A DNA stretch of 64,000 bases from Klebsiella grimontii (GCF_900200035.1 NZ_FZTC01000034.1:228913-292912); one strand, 5' to 3'; numbered from the stretch's first letter, positions 25,847-37,735 are shown. Notes: generated by a model from the letters alone, not told the origin. Made by a program: numbers and translations.

Positions 25847-26620
25847 TTACTTGCTGTGCCAGTAGGCCTGCGAACGCACCAGCTGCGGGTCAATCTCTTC
25901 GCCTTCAAAGCGCGCCAGCAGCGACTTCACCGCCGCGCCTTCACCGGTCAGCCAGATAAAATAATCGTCCGCCGGAATCACCACCTGCGCCAGACGTTCG
26001 GCCACGGCGGCTGGGTTATGCCCTACCACCCACTCGATATTAAAGCCATCAAGATCGGCCAGGTAATCTTGATAAGACGCATCGCCAATAGTCACAATCG
26101 CCGTCACCTGCGGCGGCGTCGGAAGCTGCTGCAACCCGAGCAAACGGCGGCGCAGCGCGGGCATTCCGGACTCATCGGTCACGTACAGCTGCCAGGCGTA
26201 ATCTTCCGGCACCACCAGCGAACCGCGCGGGCCGCCGATCACCAGCTTATCGCCCGCTTGCGCCGTCAGCGCCCAGCGGCTGGCAATGCCGCCGTCGTGA
26301 ATAAAAAAGTCGTACGCCAGCTCATGACGCCCGGCGTCGTACAGCGGCGTATAGTCGCGAGTCGCCGGACGCACGCCTTCGCCCCAGTTAATGCCTTCAT
26401 CCGTCACCACCGGCGGCGTGAATGCGGCGCCCGCTTCGGGGAAAAAGAGCTTGGTGTGGTCGTCAAAACCCTGAGAAACAAAACCGTCCAGCGCCTCTCC
26501 GCCCAGCACAATACGCTGGAAAGCGTGACCGATACGCTCGACGCGCTGCACGGTCAACTCGCGAAAACGCAGCTCGTTACGCACGCGCTGCGGGTATTTG
26601 GGGTTATTTGCCTTTGTCAT
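25847..26620 (-). CDS. yqjH: NADPH-dependent ferric siderophore reductase YqjH
   Basis: A 257-residue flavoprotein of the siderophore-interacting (SIP/ViuB) family that releases iron from ferric chelates in the cytoplasm. The FAD site appears as the RDYTPLYDAG segment near residue 89 (RxYT motif), followed by HDGGIASRWALTAQAGD. The C-terminal NAD(P)H-binding half ends YWHSK. It diverges from yqjI across 235 bp that hold a Fur box match and TAGATATATC palindromes, which fits dual control by iron (Fur) and nickel (YqjI) as known in E. coli. Confidence 0.95.
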   Translation of the reverse strand: MTKANNPKYPQRVRNELRFRELTVQRVERIGHAFQRIVLGGEALDGFVSQGFDDHTKLFFPEAGAAFTPPVVTDEGINWGEGVRPATRDYTPLYDAGRHELAYDFFIHDGGIASRWALTAQAGDKLVIGGPRGSLVVPEDYAWQLYVTDESGMPALRRRLLGLQQLPTPPQVTAIVTIGDASYQDYLADLDGFNIEWVVGHNPAAVAERLAQVVIPADDYFIWLTGEGAAVKSLLARFEGEEIDPQLVRSQAYWHSK

Positions 26621-26644
26621 TTTTCATCGCCTTCGTGAACTGAA

Positions 26645-26686
26645 TAGATATATCTAAAAATCTTGCAAATGATAATGATTGCCATT
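26645..26686. promoter_or_regulatory. YqjI-type palindrome and Fur box upstream of yqjH
   Basis: TAGATATATCTA (26645-26656) is a perfect 12-bp palindrome next to the yqjH start. AAATGATAATGATTGCCATT (26667-26686) matches most of the 19-bp Fur consensus GATAATGATAATCATTATC. Both sit where they could block the yqjH promoter. E. coli yqjH is known to respond to Fur and YqjI. Confidence 0.65.
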
Positions 26687-26814
26687 AAAAAAGAATGCAA
26701 GTCTTTTTTGATATAGCCAAATCAAAACGACACAAAAGTCAAAAATAAAAAATAAATCATTTAAAATCATTAAGTTAAAAAATAAAAAAATCCTTCATTG
26801 CTACTTTTTATTTT

Positions 26815-26836
26815 TTAGATATAAATTAGATATATC
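26815..26836. promoter_or_regulatory. Second YqjI-type palindrome, before yqjI
   Basis: TTAGATATAAAT (26815-26826) is followed by TAGATATATC (26827-26836), a direct-repeat-like pair containing the palindrome GATATATC, 20 bp before the yqjI ATG. The same word lies beside yqjH, which suggests that YqjI controls both divergent genes. Confidence 0.55.
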
Positions 26837-26855
26837 AAAAATAGAGGAGCAAAAC

Positions 26856-27410
26856 ATGAGACATCATCACGAAGAAGGGCGTGGGCCACGCGGACGCCAC
26901 GATGAGCATGGCGAACATGGCGAGCATGGCCGCAGGGGCGGCGGACGTCGGCAGCGCTTCTTTGGCCACGGCGAGCTGCGCCTGGTGATTCTGGATATCC
27001 TCACCCGTAACGCCAGCCACGGCTACGAGCTTATCAAAGAGATCGAAACCATGACCCAGGGCAACTACAGCCCGAGCCCCGGCGTCATCTACCCGACGCT
27101 CGACTTGCTCCAGGATCAGGGCTTAATCAGCGTGGCTGACGAAAACGGTCGTAAAAAAATCGCCATTACCGCCGACGGCAGCCAGCTGCACGCGGAAAAC
27201 CAGCAACAGCTGGAGCAGATTCAGGCCAAACTGCAGGCGCGTATGGTGGGTTGTGAACTGCGTAAAAATCCGCAGATGAAGCGCGCGCTGGAGAATTTTA
27301 AGGCGGTACTGGATTTAAAAGTTAACCAGCAGGCCATTACTGAAGCTCAGCTAAAGCAGATCGTCGGCGTGATTGACCGCGCGGCAATGGAGATTTCCCA
27401 GCTCGACTAA
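26856..27410 (+). CDS. yqjI: Nickel-responsive PadR-family repressor YqjI
   Basis: A 184-residue PadR-type winged-helix repressor. Residues 1-36 form a His/Gly-rich tail (HHHEEGRG and repeated HGEHG) like that of E. coli YqjI, which binds nickel. The winged helix follows, with GELRLVILDILTRNASHGYELIKEIE and SPSPGVIYPTLDLLQDQGLI near residues 39-88. A coiled-coil-like QQQLEQIQAKLQAR lies near residue 119. AGAGGAGCAAAAC precedes the ATG. In E. coli it represses yqjH and itself and is released by nickel. Confidence 0.95.
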   Translation: MRHHHEEGRGPRGRHDEHGEHGEHGRRGGGRRQRFFGHGELRLVILDILTRNASHGYELIKEIETMTQGNYSPSPGVIYPTLDLLQDQGLISVADENGRKKIAITADGSQLHAENQQQLEQIQAKLQARMVGCELRKNPQMKRALENFKAVLDLKVNQQAITEAQLKQIVGVIDRAAMEISQLD

Positions 27411-27588
27411 CCCTCTGCCCCATCGCTGGGCAGCCTGCACCGCCGCGACGCGCGCGGCGGAAGCCCTTATTCATGGGGTTTTACGCCTTCAGGAGTAAAA
27501 CATGCCAATAATAGCGCCGTAAGATTAAATTTTGCTCAATCGCAATTTCACGTTGCGTTTATCCCGATTTTCCTGGCCCGCGCCGAAG

Positions 27589-29030
<1,442 letters not shown>

Positions 29031-29056
29031 TGGCTTGCCCCTATGTCCGCAATATA

Positions 29057-29101
29057 TGTCCCCTCACGCTATCCCATAGCAAAGGTTAGCGTGAGGGGAC
29101 A
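29057..29101. terminator. Perfect 45-bp palindrome between patA and lsrG
   Basis: TGTCCCCTCACGCTA (29057-29071) and TAGCGTGAGGGGACA (29087-29101) are exact inverted arms of 15 bp with a 15-base loop. The palindrome ends 3 bp before the lsrG stop codon, between convergent genes, so a two-way terminator or a mobile repeat are both possible. There is no T-run. Confidence 0.6.
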
Positions 29102-29104
29102 GTC

Positions 29105-29401
29105 TTACACCTCCGGCAGCAGGCCGATAAAGCTGCGCTTCTGCCGCGGCTTCGACATCAGCGCCTCCAGCTTCTCTACGCAGGCCAGATAGTGCGGGGT
29201 TTTCTTGTGCGCCAGCACCGCCTCATCGTCGATATAGGCTTCATAGATAAAAAAGCGCGTCTTCACCTCCGGGTCCTGCAGCACGTCAAAGCGCAGATTG
29301 CCCGGCTCCTGCAGCGCCCCTTCGTGGTTGGCACGGAACACCTCAAGAAACTCGTCGACCCGTTCCGGTTTGATATTGATTTCCACCAGCGTTACGTTCA
29401 T
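29105..29401 (-). CDS. lsrG: (4S)-4-hydroxy-5-phosphonooxypentane-2,3-dione isomerase LsrG
   Basis: A 98-residue ABM-domain (antibiotic biosynthesis monooxygenase fold) enzyme that isomerises phospho-AI-2 in the cytoplasm, starting breakdown of the signal. It begins [22 protein letters not shown] and shows [20 protein letters not shown] and the [20 protein letters not shown] segment of the family. It is the last gene of lsrACDBFG and overlaps lsrF by 4 bp. Confidence 0.96.
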   Translation of the reverse strand: MNVTLVEINIKPERVDEFLEVFRANHEGALQEPGNLRFDVLQDPEVKTRFFIYEAYIDDEAVLAHKKTPHYLACVEKLEALMSKPRQKRSFIGLLPEV

Positions 29402-30285
29402 TGCAGCTCTCCCTGTTTTTCCTCCTGCCAGAACTGATACGCCTCGCGGGCGCTCAGGTTCTCATGCACCACTTTTTTCACCGCCTTCAGCATCGCGCGC
29501 GGCGCGCTGGACTGGAAGATATTCCGCCCCATATCCACGCCGGATGCGCCCTGGTCGATCGCCCGCCAGCACATCTCCAGCGCCTCCTGCTCCGGCAGCT
29601 TTTTGCCCCCGGCGATGACGATCGGCACCGGGCAGCTGGCGGTGACTTTCTCAAAGCCTTCCTCAACAAAATAGGTTTTCACGAACTGCGCCCCCATTTC
29701 GGCGACAATGCGGCTGGCCAGCGAGAAGTAGCGGGCGTCGCGGGTCATCTCTTTGCCCACGCCGGTTACCGCCAGCACCGGCATACCGTAGCGGTTGCCG
29801 GCGTCCACCAGCTTGATGATGTTGTTGATCGACTGATGCTCGTGCTCGCTGCCGATATAGACCTGCGCCGCCACCGCGCAGACGTTCAGGCGCAACGCGT
29901 CCTCCATCGCCACCGCCACGCACTCGTTGGAAAGTTCGCTGAGGATCGAGTTGCCGCCGGAAGCACGCAGCACCACCGGTTTGTTGGTCGCCGCCGGCAC
30001 CTGACTGCGCAGCACGCCGCGGGTACACATCAGCACGTCGGTCTCTTCGAACAGCGGCGCGATAGAGAGATCGATCCGCTCCAGCCCGGTGGTCGGCCCC
30101 TGAAAATAGCCGTGGTCGAACGCCAGCATCACCGTACGGTTGCTCTGCGGATTGAAGATACGCGCCAGCCGCGACTGCATCCCCCACTCCAGCGACCCGC
30201 AGCCCTTCAGCGTATAGAGGGTGTTCTGCTGCGGACGGTCTAAGCCGAAGTTTTTTCCCTCTTTGATATCGTCTAAATCAGCCAT
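29398..30285 (-). CDS. lsrF: 3-hydroxy-5-phosphonooxypentane-2,4-dione thiolase LsrF
   Basis: A 295-residue class-I aldolase-like enzyme that transfers an acetyl group from the isomerised phospho-AI-2 to Co[21 protein letters not shown] near residue 50, [13 protein letters not shown] and [11 protein letters not shown] are conserved with E. coli LsrF. ATG 30285 ([13 protein letters not shown]) is chosen because GGAGG lies 5 bases upstream and E. coli LsrF begins MADLDDIK; an in-frame ATG at 30297 overlaps lsrB and has no ribosome site. Confidence 0.96.
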   Translation of the reverse strand: MADLDDIKEGKNFGLDRPQQNTLYTLKGCGSLEWGMQSRLARIFNPQSNRTVMLAFDHGYFQGPTTGLERIDLSIAPLFEETDVLMCTRGVLRSQVPAATNKPVVLRASGGNSILSELSNECVAVAMEDALRLNVCAVAAQVYIGSEHEHQSINNIIKLVDAGNRYGMPVLAVTGVGKEMTRDARYFSLASRIVAEMGAQFVKTYFVEEGFEKVTASCPVPIVIAGGKKLPEQEALEMCWRAIDQGASGVDMGRNIFQSSAPRAMLKAVKKVVHENLSAREAYQFWQEEKQGELQ

Positions 30286-30296
30286 CTCATCCTCCA

Positions 30297-31298
30297 TCAG
30301 AAATCGTAGTTATTGATATTCTCTTTGGTGAACACCACCCGCTCCGGCAGCAGCACGATGCCGTTGCCTTTCGCTTCATACTGGTAGCCCTGCACGCTGT
30401 TCGGCTCGACTTTCAGGGCGCCGAGATCTTTCACATCGACGCTGTCGCCAACGTTAAGATCGCCCTTTTTCAGCAGACGATCGGCGACGTTAACCGCGAT
30501 CTTGCCCTGCTGCACCACGTCCCACAGGCCGAAGGCTTTTACCGTGCCGCGATCCACGTAGGGGCGCATCACGTTCGGCGTGCTAAAACCAACGATCGCC
30601 ACGCCCTGGCGCTTGAGGTTTTCCGCCGCCTGGGCGGCCGCCGGGAGCGCGTTGGCGTCAGGAGCGATAATAGCGTCGAGATCCGGGTACGCTTTTAAGA
30701 TCCCCTCGGCGGTTTGCAGCGATTTAGTGGCGTCGTTATAGCCAAACTGGGTGGTCACCACTTCCCACTGCGGATGTTCTTTTTCAATTTTGGCCTTCGC
30801 CTCTTTTACCCACTGGTTCTGGTCGGTCACCGTCGGGCTGGAGTAGAAAAACGCCACTTTGGCGGTGGGTTTCGTCACCTGTTTTTCCGCCATCTCCACC
30901 AGCAGGCCGCCGAGCTGCTGCGGCGTCCCCTGGTTGATATAGATGCTCCGGCACTCCGGTTTGGTATCGGAGTCCCAGGTCAGGACCTTGACCCCGCGCT
31001 GCATCGCCCGCTTCAGCGCCGGGCACAGGCCGTCCGGCGATACGGCGGAGACGATAATCGCGTTGTAGCCCTGGTTGACAAAGTTGTTGATCAGCTGTAC
31101 CTGGCCGGAGACGCTCGGTTCAGTCGGGCCGTCGTAGGTGACGTCCACGCCGAGCGCTTTGCCCGCCTCTTTCGCGCCGTTGCCGCCGCTGGTAAAGAAA
31201 CCGACACCGACCAGTTTTGGAATAAAGACGATGCGGTCCGCCGCCTGGGCCGATGCCATACCCAGCGCCAACGCCAGCACGATCAATTTTGTTTTCAT
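30297..31298 (-). CDS. lsrB: AI-2 periplasmic binding protein LsrB
   Basis: A 333-residue substrate-binding protein of the AI-2 ABC importer. The signal peptide [19 protein letters not shown] (cleavage after about residue 19) sends it to the periplasm. The two-lobe sugar-binding fold follows, with [20 protein letters not shown] at the start, then [18 protein letters not shown] and [14 protein letters not shown]. Length is close to the 340 residues of E. coli LsrB. It lies between the permease genes and lsrF with gaps under 15 bp. Confidence 0.96.
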   Translation of the reverse strand: MKTKLIVLALALGMASAQAADRIVFIPKLVGVGFFTSGGNGAKEAGKALGVDVTYDGPTEPSVSGQVQLINNFVNQGYNAIIVSAVSPDGLCPALKRAMQRGVKVLTWDSDTKPECRSIYINQGTPQQLGGLLVEMAEKQVTKPTAKVAFFYSSPTVTDQNQWVKEAKAKIEKEHPQWEVVTTQFGYNDATKSLQTAEGILKAYPDLDAIIAPDANALPAAAQAAENLKRQGVAIVGFSTPNVMRPYVDRGTVKAFGLWDVVQQGKIAVNVADRLLKKGDLNVGDSVDVKDLGALKVEPNSVQGYQYEAKGNGIVLLPERVVFTKENINNYDF

Positions 31299-31299
31299 T

Positions 31300-32292
31300 T
31301 TATGCTCCGATTGTTTTACGCGAGAAAAGACGCCGCCAGCTCATCCGCACCCATTCACGGTGCAGGCTCAGCGAACGCCCCATCACCACCACAACCAACA
31401 GCGCCCCTGACAGCGCGCTCGACACCTGGTTGGGGATGCCGACCATTTGCAAACCTTGTTGTAAATAGCCCACCAGCAGCGCGGCCAGCGCCGTACCGAC
31501 GATCGAGCCGGAACCGCCGTAGATATTGGCCCCGCCGAGCACCGCGGCGGTCAGCGCCGGCATCAGCAGGTCGCGGCCTAAGTCCGAGCGCGCCGAGCCG
31601 AAATAGGAGACCATCACCAGCGCCGCCACCGCCGACGCCACGCCCACCAGGCCATACAGCGCGTAGGGCATCCCGTTAACGGAAAGCGCGGCGTAGCGCG
31701 CGGCGCGCGGGTTCTGCCCGAGCAGAAAAAGGTGGCGGCCAAAGCGCCCGCGGTGGGCCAGCAGCCAGAAGAAAAAGGTGATAACGGCGAACAGCACCAG
31801 CGGGATCGGCAGGCCGAACAGGGTCAGGTTGGCGAAGGCGGTAAAGCTGTCCGGGAATCCGCCGATGCCTTCGTAGCCGGTGGCCCCGGCCATGCCCGAA
31901 AGCAGCAGCGCGCCGCCGCCGTAGAGGTACAGGGTGCCGAGGGTTATCACCAGCGGGCTAATGCCGGTGTAGTGAATCAGCGCCGCGTTCAGCAGCCCGC
32001 ACAGCAGGCCGAGCAGCAGCGTCAGGGGGATCGCGAGGCTCATCGGCCAGCCCGCCTGCATCATCACCCCCAGCGCGATAGCGCACAGGCCGATGGTCGA
32101 ACCGAGCGAAATATCAATCCCGCCGCTGATGATCACCAGCGTCAGCGGCAGCGCCACGATGCCAATGCAGATAAAGTCGCTGGTGCTGAACAGCAGCATA
32201 TTGAGATCCAGCATGCGCGGATTGAGGGCGCCAAACAGCAGGATCTCCAGCACCAGCAACGCCAGCAGCGCGCTTTCCCAGTTGAGCTTCAT
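31300..32292 (-). CDS. lsrD: AI-2 ABC transporter permease LsrD
   Basis: A 330-residue inner-membrane permease of the ribose/AI-2 class, with about 8-10 hydrophobic segments and the family signatures [20 protein letters not shown] near residue 51 and the [15 protein letters not shown] segment near residue 262. It pairs with LsrC and is energised by LsrA. Its ATG directly follows the lsrC stop codon, so translation is probably coupled. Confidence 0.95.
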   Translation of the reverse strand: MKLNWESALLALLVLEILLFGALNPRMLDLNMLLFSTSDFICIGIVALPLTLVIISGGIDISLGSTIGLCAIALGVMMQAGWPMSLAIPLTLLLGLLCGLLNAALIHYTGISPLVITLGTLYLYGGGALLLSGMAGATGYEGIGGFPDSFTAFANLTLFGLPIPLVLFAVITFFFWLLAHRGRFGRHLFLLGQNPRAARYAALSVNGMPYALYGLVGVASAVAALVMVSYFGSARSDLGRDLLMPALTAAVLGGANIYGGSGSIVGTALAALLVGYLQQGLQMVGIPNQVSSALSGALLVVVVMGRSLSLHREWVRMSWRRLFSRKTIGA

Positions 32293-33327
32293 TTACGCCA
32301 CCTCTTTGTTTTTGCGTTCGGGAAACGGGGCCACGCGCTTGCCCCCTTTGTTGCCGGGCTGAAAGCGGCTGTACTTCAGCGCCCGCTGATGGCGGGCCAG
32401 CGCCTGGCGCAGCCGCCCGTCGAGCACCAGCACGCCGAGCAGCACCAGGCCGGCGATAAAGTCGTTCCACCACGCCGGGAGGCGGAACAGCACCAGCACG
32501 GTGTCGATTTGGGTGAGAAAGAAAGCACCGAGAAAAGCGCCGAGCAGCGTGCCGGTACCGCCCAGCAGCGAGATCCCGCCGAGCACGCAGGCGGCGATGG
32601 CCTTCATCTCCAGGCCGCTGCCGGTCTGATTGGGCACAAAGCCGATCTGCGCGGCGAACACAATGCCGGCGCAGGCGGCCAGCATGCCGTTAAGGGTGAA
32701 TGCCAGCATCCGCGTGCGGTTCACCGCCACCCCAAGCTTGCGGGCAGCGGCGAGGTTATCGCCGACGGCGTAAAAATCGCGGCCAAAGGCGGTGCGCGAC
32801 AGTATCCCGCCGCCCGCCAGCAGCAGCGCCAGCACCAGCCAGCCCAGCGGCGAAATGCCGATGAACGCCGGTTCCGACAGCGCTTTCAGGCTGTTCGGCA
32901 AGCCTTCAATCCACTTACCGCCGGTCCACAGCAGCATCACTCCGCGATAAAGCCCGAGAGTGCCGAGGGTGGCGACAATCGCCGGGATACGTAGCCCCAC
33001 CACCAGCAGGCCGTTAAAGGCGCCGGCCAGCGCGCCGATCGCCAGCGCGAAGGCGATGGCGGTCATCAGGCCATAGCCGCTATTGAGCGCCACGCCCACC
33101 GCGATAGCGCTCAGGCCGACGGTGGAACCCACCGAAACGTCGATATTGCGGGTCAGCATCACCAGGGTCGCCCCCAGCGCCAGCAGGCAAAGGATTTGCG
33201 AGCTGGCGAAAATCATGCCCAGGGTTTGTAAGCTGAAATAGGCCGGGTTGAGCGCCACCAGCCCGGCAAACAGCACCACGATGGCGAGAAAGGCGCTCAG
33301 TTCGCGATTTTTCAGTAACGTTTTCAT
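32293..33327 (-). CDS. lsrC: AI-2 ABC transporter permease LsrC
   Basis: A 344-residue permease, partner of LsrD, with the ribose-permease signatures [20 protein letters not shown] near residue 56 and [15 protein letters not shown] near residue 249. The hydrophobic segments fill residues 10-315; the last 30 residues are basic and cytoplasmic. It overlaps lsrA by 4 bp (ATGA). Length agrees with E. coli LsrC (342). Confidence 0.95.
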   Translation of the reverse strand: MKTLLKNRELSAFLAIVVLFAGLVALNPAYFSLQTLGMIFASSQILCLLALGATLVMLTRNIDVSVGSTVGLSAIAVGVALNSGYGLMTAIAFALAIGALAGAFNGLLVVGLRIPAIVATLGTLGLYRGVMLLWTGGKWIEGLPNSLKALSEPAFIGISPLGWLVLALLLAGGGILSRTAFGRDFYAVGDNLAAARKLGVAVNRTRMLAFTLNGMLAACAGIVFAAQIGFVPNQTGSGLEMKAIAACVLGGISLLGGTGTLLGAFLGAFFLTQIDTVLVLFRLPAWWNDFIAGLVLLGVLVLDGRLRQALARHQRALKYSRFQPGNKGGKRVAPFPERKNKEVA

Positions 33328-34814
33328 GCCTGCCCTCCGAAGGCCAGGGTCATCATCCGGTCAACGCTGACCGCCTGCTGCGCCAGCTCGCCGCTCTGCC
33401 TGCCCTGATGCATCACCAGTACCCGGTCGGCCAGGCCGACGAACTCATCGAGATCGCTGGAGATCATCAGCACCGCCACGTTCTGCGCGGCGACGCTTTT
33501 CAGCAGCTGATAGATATCGGCGCGGGCGGAAACGTCCACGCCGCGCGTGGGCTCATCAACGATCAGCAGCAGCGGGTTAGCCTCCAGGCAACGCGCCAAC
33601 AGCACCTTCTGCTGATTGCCGCCGGAGAGCGTACGCACCGGGCGATCGCCATCGGCCATTTTGATCCCCAGCGCCCGGTGATAGCGCTCCACCACCGCCG
33701 CTTCGCGCCGGTTCTGCTGCCACAGCGACGGCTGGTTAAACATCACCGTGTTCCAGCGCACCGGCGCATCGAGAAACAATCCGGAAACCTGCCTGTCCTC
33801 CGGCAAATAGACCAGCCCGCTGGCCAGCCTGGCGCGCGTGCTATCGCGGCTGATATCGCGGTTCTCCAGCCACACCCGCCCGGCGCGGACCGGGCGCAGA
33901 CCGTAGAGCGTTTCGGCGAATTCGGTACGCCCGGATCCCACCAGCCCGGCGAGGCCGACGATCTCCCCGGCGCGGATCTCGAGGTTGAGATCGATAAAAC
34001 CTTCCCCGGTCAAATCTTCTACCCGCAGCACCGGGAAATCCTGCGCCTGGGTGCGGCGATTGCCCGGCAGCGCCAGCCACAGCTTTTGCGTGTCGCTCAG
34101 GGCTCGATCGCGACTGACGGGCGTCATCGCGCCGATCAGCTGATTGTCGCCGTACTGCGCGGTTTCCCCGCTCAGCACCACCGCGCCGTCGCGCATCACC
34201 GAAACGTGGCTGGCGACCTGGCGGATCTCCGGCAGTTTGTGCGAGATAAACACGATCCCGACGCCGAGGGCCTGTAAAGAGCGGATCTGACGGAACAGGC
34301 GTTCGGTTTCCCCCGGCGTTAATGAGGCGGTGGGCTCATCGAGGATCAGGATCTGCGCGTCGCGCATCAGCCCGCGCAGGATCTCCACCATTTGCTGATC
34401 GGCCACTTCCAGAGTGCTGGCCGCCACCTCAAGGTTGAGCTGGCAGTTAAGCTGTTGAAGCTTTTCCCGCAGGCGGGTCTCGTTATCCGCCCGCTTCGGC
34501 AGACGAAAAAGAATATTTTCCCGCACCGTCAGATTGGGGAATAACATCGGTTCCTGCGGCACCAGATACACGCCCTGCTGATGGGCCTGGGCGGGAGTGA
34601 GGCGCGCAAACGCGCGTTCGCCGAAGACAAGCTCACCGCTGTCGGGCGTTTCCACGCCGGCGATAATCTTCATCAGCGTCGATTTCCCGGCGCCGTTGCC
34701 GCCCATCAGCGCGTGTACCTGGCCGGAAAGCAGCGTGAAATCAATCTGCTTCAGCACGGTGACGCCGGAGAACTGTTTGCAGATTTGGCGAGCTTCAAGC
34801 AGTGGCTTCATCAT
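33324..34814 (-). CDS. lsrA: AI-2 ABC transporter ATP-binding protein LsrA
   Basis: A 496-residue tandem ATPase that drives AI-2 import. The first nucleotide-binding half has Walker [10 protein letters not shown] near residue 39 and Walker [12 protein letters not shown]. The second half keeps the signature [16 protein letters not shown] and [18 protein letters not shown], while its Walker A position ([14 protein letters not shown]) is degenerate, as is usual in sugar-type tandem ATPases. It is the first gene of lsrACDBFG and diverges from lsrR. ATG 34814 or the next codon (34811) could start it. Confidence 0.95.
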   Translation of the reverse strand: MMKPLLEARQICKQFSGVTVLKQIDFTLLSGQVHALMGGNGAGKSTLMKIIAGVETPDSGELVFGERAFARLTPAQAHQQGVYLVPQEPMLFPNLTVRENILFRLPKRADNETRLREKLQQLNCQLNLEVAASTLEVADQQMVEILRGLMRDAQILILDEPTASLTPGETERLFRQIRSLQALGVGIVFISHKLPEIRQVASHVSVMRDGAVVLSGETAQYGDNQLIGAMTPVSRDRALSDTQKLWLALPGNRRTQAQDFPVLRVEDLTGEGFIDLNLEIRAGEIVGLAGLVGSGRTEFAETLYGLRPVRAGRVWLENRDISRDSTRARLASGLVYLPEDRQVSGLFLDAPVRWNTVMFNQPSLWQQNRREAAVVERYHRALGIKMADGDRPVRTLSGGNQQKVLLARCLEANPLLLIVDEPTRGVDVSARADIYQLLKSVAAQNVAVLMISSDLDEFVGLADRVLVMHQGRQSGELAQQAVSVDRMMTLAFGGQA

Positions 34815-34823
34815 CGCGCCTCG

Positions 34824-34862
34824 TTTTGAACAAAAGATTTTTTAAATTAATAATGTTCAAAA
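34824..34862. promoter_or_regulatory. Inverted repeat in the lsrA-lsrR spacer, probable LsrR site
   Basis: TTTTGAACA (34824-34832) and TGTTCAAAA (34854-34862) are perfect 9-bp arms, 21 bp apart, just upstream of lsrA. A second weaker inverted pair, CTTTCGATCGTTT (34914-34926) and AACAACGAAAGAT (34940-34952), lies further towards lsrR. LsrR represses both divergent units and is released by phospho-AI-2, so these are the best operator candidates. Confidence 0.55.
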
Positions 34863-35030
34863 GCGTAGACGGTGAACTATATTTACAACCGTGCAGCGAT
34901 CACAGTTTTATGCTTTCGATCGTTTGAATAAAACCAGCGAACAACGAAAGATCGGTTTTGCCAGTCGGCTCACATTTTCCGACCGCGCAACAACGAACAT
35001 ATGATCTAAATTTTTATAAGAGTTCACTTT

Positions 35031-36002
35031 ATGAGCGAAAAACGCATTACGGAAGAGAGCCGCTACGCCGGGCTGGCGTTAGCCGAGGAGGAGCTGGTGG
35101 CGCGGGTGGCGTGGTGTTACTACCACGACGGCCTGACGCAGAACGACATCGGCGAGCGTTTAGGACTGCCGCGGTTAAAGATCTCCCGCCTGCTGGAGAA
35201 GGGCCGCCAGTCGGGGGTGATCCGCGTCCAGATTAACTCGCGCTATGAAGGCTGCCTGGCGCTGGAAACCGAACTTCAGCAGCGCTTCGGCCTGAAAATC
35301 GCCCGCGTGCTGCCGGCGCTGAATACGCCCCCGATGAACACCCGCCTGGGGATTGGCGCGGCGCAATCGTTAATGGGCGTGCTGGAGCCGGGACAGCTGC
35401 TGGCGGTGGGCTTTGGCGAGGCGACCATGAGCTGCCTGCAGCACCTGAGCGGGTTTATCGGCTCCCAGCAGGTTCGGCTGGTGACGCTTTCCGGCGGCGT
35501 GGGCCCGTATATGACCGGCATTGGCCAGCTGGATGCCGCCTGTAGCGTCAGCATGATCCCCGCGCCGCTCAGGGTCTCATCGGCAGATGTGGCGGAGATA
35601 CTGCGCCGGGAAGCGAGCGTACGCGACGTGATCCTCGCCGCCACGGCGGCGGATGCGGCGGTGGTGGGCATCGGCGCCATCGATCAGCGCCGCGACGCCA
35701 CCATCCTGCGCTCCGGCTATATCAGCGAGGGTGAACAACTGATGTACGCCCGCAAAGGCGCGGTAGGCGACATTTTAGGTTATTTCCTGCAGGCCGACGG
35801 CAAACCGGTCGAAGGGCTGGAGATCCATCGGGAACTGCTCGGCGTCACCCTTGATGAACTGGCGCAGCTGCCAACCATCGTTGGCGTCGCCGGGGGAGAA
35901 GAAAAAGCGCAGGCGATTTACGCGGCCCTGATCGGCAAGCGGATTAATGGCCTGGTAACGGAAGAGACAACAGCACGCGCGGTGCTTACGCTGGCCTCAT
36001 AA
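35031..36002 (+). CDS. lsrR: Transcriptional repressor of the lsr operon, LsrR
   Basis: A 323-residue SorC/DeoR-type regulator. The N-terminal helix-turn-helix ([20 protein letters not shown] then [12 protein letters not shown], residues 24-55) is followed by the sugar-phosphate-binding domain, with [16 protein letters not shown] and [19 protein letters not shown]. It represses lsrACDBFG and its own unit until phospho-AI-2 binds. It is followed by lsrK after 37 bp, and both diverge from lsrA. Confidence 0.96.
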   Translation: MSEKRITEESRYAGLALAEEELVARVAWCYYHDGLTQNDIGERLGLPRLKISRLLEKGRQSGVIRVQINSRYEGCLALETELQQRFGLKIARVLPALNTPPMNTRLGIGAAQSLMGVLEPGQLLAVGFGEATMSCLQHLSGFIGSQQVRLVTLSGGVGPYMTGIGQLDAACSVSMIPAPLRVSSADVAEILRREASVRDVILAATAADAAVVGIGAIDQRRDATILRSGYISEGEQLMYARKGAVGDILGYFLQADGKPVEGLEIHRELLGVTLDELAQLPTIVGVAGGEEKAQAIYAALIGKRINGLVTEETTARAVLTLAS

Positions 36003-36039
36003 CGGCCTTGCGCCGCGCAACACGAGCGAGGCGCATGTC

Positions 36040-37632
36040 ATGAGTTACCTGTTAGCGTTAGATGCCGGGACCGGCAGCATCCGGGCGGTGATTTTCGATC
36101 TCAACGGCCGCCAGATTGCGGTCGGCCAGGCCGAATGGAAACACCTGAGCGTGGACAATGTCCCCGGCTCGATGGAATTCGATCTCACCACCAACTGGCA
36201 GCTGGCCTGCCAGTGTATCCGTCAGGCGCTGGCCGCCGCCCATCTCTCTGCGGCGGATATTCAGTCCGTCGCCTGCTGCTCCATGCGCGAAGGCATCGTG
36301 CTTTACGACCGCAACGGCGAGGCCATCTGGGCCTGCGCCAACGTTGACGCCCGCGCCAGCCGCGAGGTGGCAGAGCTCAAAGAGATCCACGACGACCGTT
36401 TTGAATCGGAAGTGTACGGCGTGTCGGGGCAGACCCTGGCGCTAAGCGCCATGCCGCGCCTGCTGTGGCTGGCCCATCATCGCCCGGATATTTACCGCAG
36501 CGCGGCGACCATCACCATGATCAGCGACTGGCTGGCGGCGAAGCTTTCCGGCGAGCTGGCGGTCGACCCCTCTAACGCCGGGACCACCGGCATGCTCGAC
36601 CTGTTCAGCCGCGACTGGCGTCCGGCGCTGCTGGATATGGCCGGACTGCGGGCCGATATTCTCTCGCCGGTAAAAGAGACCGGCACCGTACTCGGCGCAG
36701 TCACCGACGCGGCGGCGGCGCAGAGCGGTTTGCGGGCGGGAACGCCGGTGGTGATGGGCGGCGGCGACGTCCAGCTCGGCTGCCTGGGACTCGGCGTGGT
36801 GCGCGCCGGGCAGACGGCGGTGCTCGGCGGCACCTTCTGGCAGCAGGTGGTCAACCTGCCGGAAGTGCGCACCGATCCGGAGATGAATATTCGCGTTAAC
36901 CCGCACGTCATTCCCGGTATGGCGCAGGCGGAGTCCATCAGCTTCTTCACCGGCCTGACCATGCGCTGGTTCCGCGATGCCTTCTGCGCGGAGGAGAAGC
37001 TGATTGCCGAACGCCTCGGCGTCGACGCCTACAGCCTGCTGGAAGAGATGGCCAGCCGCGTGCCGGCGGGTTCCCACGGGGTGATGCCGATCTTCTCTGA
37101 CGCCATGCACTTTAAGCAGTGGTACCACGCCGCGCCGTCGTTTATTAACCTCTCCATCGACCCGGAAAAATGCAATAAGGCCACGCTATTCCGGGCGCTG
37201 GAAGAGAACGCGGCGATTGTCTCCGCCTGTAATCTGGCGCAGATTTCGCAGTTTTCCGGCGTGCAGTTTGACGGCCTGGTTTTCGCCGGCGGCGGCTCGA
37301 AAGGGGCGCTGTGGAGCCAGATCCTCAGCGACGTCACCGGCCTGCCGGTACGGGTGCCGGAGGTGCGCGAGGCGACGGCGCTGGGCTGCGCGATCGCTGC
37401 CGGGGCTGGCGCCGGGTTGTACAGCGATATGGCGGCGACCGGCGAGAAGCTGGTGAACTGGCATCGGGAATTTACGCCCAATCCGGCGCACCGCGAGCTG
37501 TATCAGGAGATGATGGCCAAATGGCAGTCGGTGTACGCCGAGCAGCTCGGTCTGGTGGATAGCGGATTAACGACCTCAATGTGGCAGGCGCCGGGGCTGG
37601 CGCGCCGTGCTCCTGTTGTCCCCTCGCCCTAA
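36040..37632 (+). CDS. lsrK: Autoinducer-2 kinase LsrK
   Basis: A 530-residue FGGY-type kinase that phosphorylates incoming AI-2 so that it is trapped and binds LsrR. The first phosphate loop is [51 protein letters not shown] and [20 protein letters not shown] complete the fold. E. coli LsrK ends at WKAPGL; here the protein continues for about 10 residues ([10 protein letters not shown]) and its stop codon lies inside a dispersed-repeat sequence, so the tail is recent. The catalytic part is intact. Confidence 0.95.
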   Translation: MSYLLALDAGTGSIRAVIFDLNGRQIAVGQAEWKHLSVDNVPGSMEFDLTTNWQLACQCIRQALAAAHLSAADIQSVACCSMREGIVLYDRNGEAIWACANVDARASREVAELKEIHDDRFESEVYGVSGQTLALSAMPRLLWLAHHRPDIYRSAATITMISDWLAAKLSGELAVDPSNAGTTGMLDLFSRDWRPALLDMAGLRADILSPVKETGTVLGAVTDAAAAQSGLRAGTPVVMGGGDVQLGCLGLGVVRAGQTAVLGGTFWQQVVNLPEVRTDPEMNIRVNPHVIPGMAQAESISFFTGLTMRWFRDAFCAEEKLIAERLGVDAYSLLEEMASRVPAGSHGVMPIFSDAMHFKQWYHAAPSFINLSIDPEKCNKATLFRALEENAAIVSACNLAQISQFSGVQFDGLVFAGGGSKGALWSQILSDVTGLPVRVPEVREATALGCAIAAGAGAGLYSDMAATGEKLVNWHREFTPNPAHRELYQEMMAKWQSVYAEQLGLVDSGLTTSMWQAPGLARRAPVVPSP

Positions 37633-37735
37633 CCCTCTCCCCAAAAGAAGAGGAGAACAGTCCGGACTTATCTGGCCACCGGCGCCATTCCGCCCTTCCT
37701 CCTCTTCCTGTGGGAGAGGAGGAAGGGGAACCTTT
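37618..37735. repeat. CCCTCTCCCC-type repeat with hairpin at the end of lsrK
   Basis: GTCCCCTCGCCCTAACCCTC (37618-37637) begins inside lsrK and supplies its stop codon. Further on CCCTTCCTCCTC (37693-37704) and GAGGAGGAAGGG (37716-37727) form a perfect 12-bp stem with an 11-base loop. This resembles a dispersed intergenic repeat that starts with CCCTCACCCTAACCCTCTCC and is common in enterobacterial genomes. It may also end the lsrRK transcript. Confidence 0.6.

Noticed and set aside
30714..32994. Long plus-strand open frames opposite lsrB, lsrD and lsrC
   Set aside because: Same reasoning: antisense to conserved lsr genes, no family pattern, biased composition.
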